This document shows positions 63,901 through 64,000 of a stretch of DNA of 64,000 nucleotides, in pieces. The translations under genes were made by a program, and so were the position numbers. This DNA comes from 2-01-FULL-41-14 sp046317875. Lineage in GTDB: Bacteria; Pseudomonadota; Alphaproteobacteria; UBA7879; UBA5542. The stretch is taken from positions 82,176 to 146,175 of the forward strand of contig JBKCVN010000013.1 in NCBI GenBank assembly GCA_046317875.1. The letters run 5' to 3'. The first letter of the stretch is position 1; the number at the start of each line of letters is the position of its first letter. The notes below the pieces were generated by a model, which searched no databases, was not told the DNA's origin, and saw only the letters and a list, made by a program, of their open reading frames with translations.

Positions 63901-64000
63901 GCAAAAAGAATTAAAAAATAAAATAAAAGAGGTACAAATTAAGTAAAAAAAAGTAAATAACTCCCATATTTTTATATATATAATAAAATAATACTATAAA

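Overview
The window looks like part of the chromosome of an alphaproteobacterium that lives inside, or closely with, a eukaryotic cell. The best guess is a Holosporales or Paracaedibacter-type symbiont; this is an inference, since no rRNA gene is present to confirm it. Supporting it are families typical of alphaproteobacteria (a TIGR01459-type HAD hydrolase, a DUF2948 protein, an RHH_4-type ribbon-helix-helix protein), a type VI secretion locus, and an unusually large number of Sec-exported proteins of unknown function, several with eukaryote-like short motifs or broken reading frames.

Layout. 1-9.6 kb is housekeeping: a partial leucyl aminopeptidase, a HAD hydrolase, a YfgM-like/bamB/der run, then trpS-murJ-mlaC-mlaA on the minus strand. 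9.7-16.6 kb encodes a 1664-residue exported coiled-coil protein behind an outer-membrane barrel gene, a tRNA-Glu, and a second barrel gene. 16.8-19.5 kb holds a tRNA-Thr, a 44-residue basic protein, dcd, murA and a DUF2948 gene. 19.6-20.1 kb is an exported-protein gene split by a stop codon.

20.4-32.4 kb is a type VI secretion locus (tssB, tssC, two hcp-like genes, tssE, tssF, tssG, a GT10 fucosyltransferase-like gene, an exported orphan, vgrG, and a MORN/YwqK-like gene directly behind vgrG). The membrane complex (tssJ/L/M), tssK, tssA and clpV are not in the window. 32.4-38 kb holds an NfeD-like gene, xseB, a ribbon-helix-helix regulator, and two related exported proteins with HicA-like C-termini, the second interrupted by a TGA.

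38.3-57.4 kb is a nearly complete division and cell wall (dcw) cluster: mraZ, rsmH, ftsL, ftsI, murE, murF, then mraY, murD, ftsW, murG, murC, murB, ddl, ftsQ, ftsA, ftsZ. It is split between murF and mraY by a terminator, palindromic repeats and an opposite-strand exported-protein gene; mraY has its own good sigma70-type promoter. Three TCCCAT repeats with a 10-bp period upstream of mraZ look like the MraZ operator.

57.5-64 kb is an island of exported proteins of unknown function, some intact, some frameshifted (often at runs of eight A or T), and two N-terminally truncated remnants lying head to head.

The most striking signal is the tail of the 1664-residue coiled-coil protein: a KEN triplet, several Ser/Thr-Pro sites, a basic nuclear-localisation-like cluster and a full RxxLxxLxN destruction-box match. 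Together they look like mimicry of a eukaryotic cell-cycle regulator.
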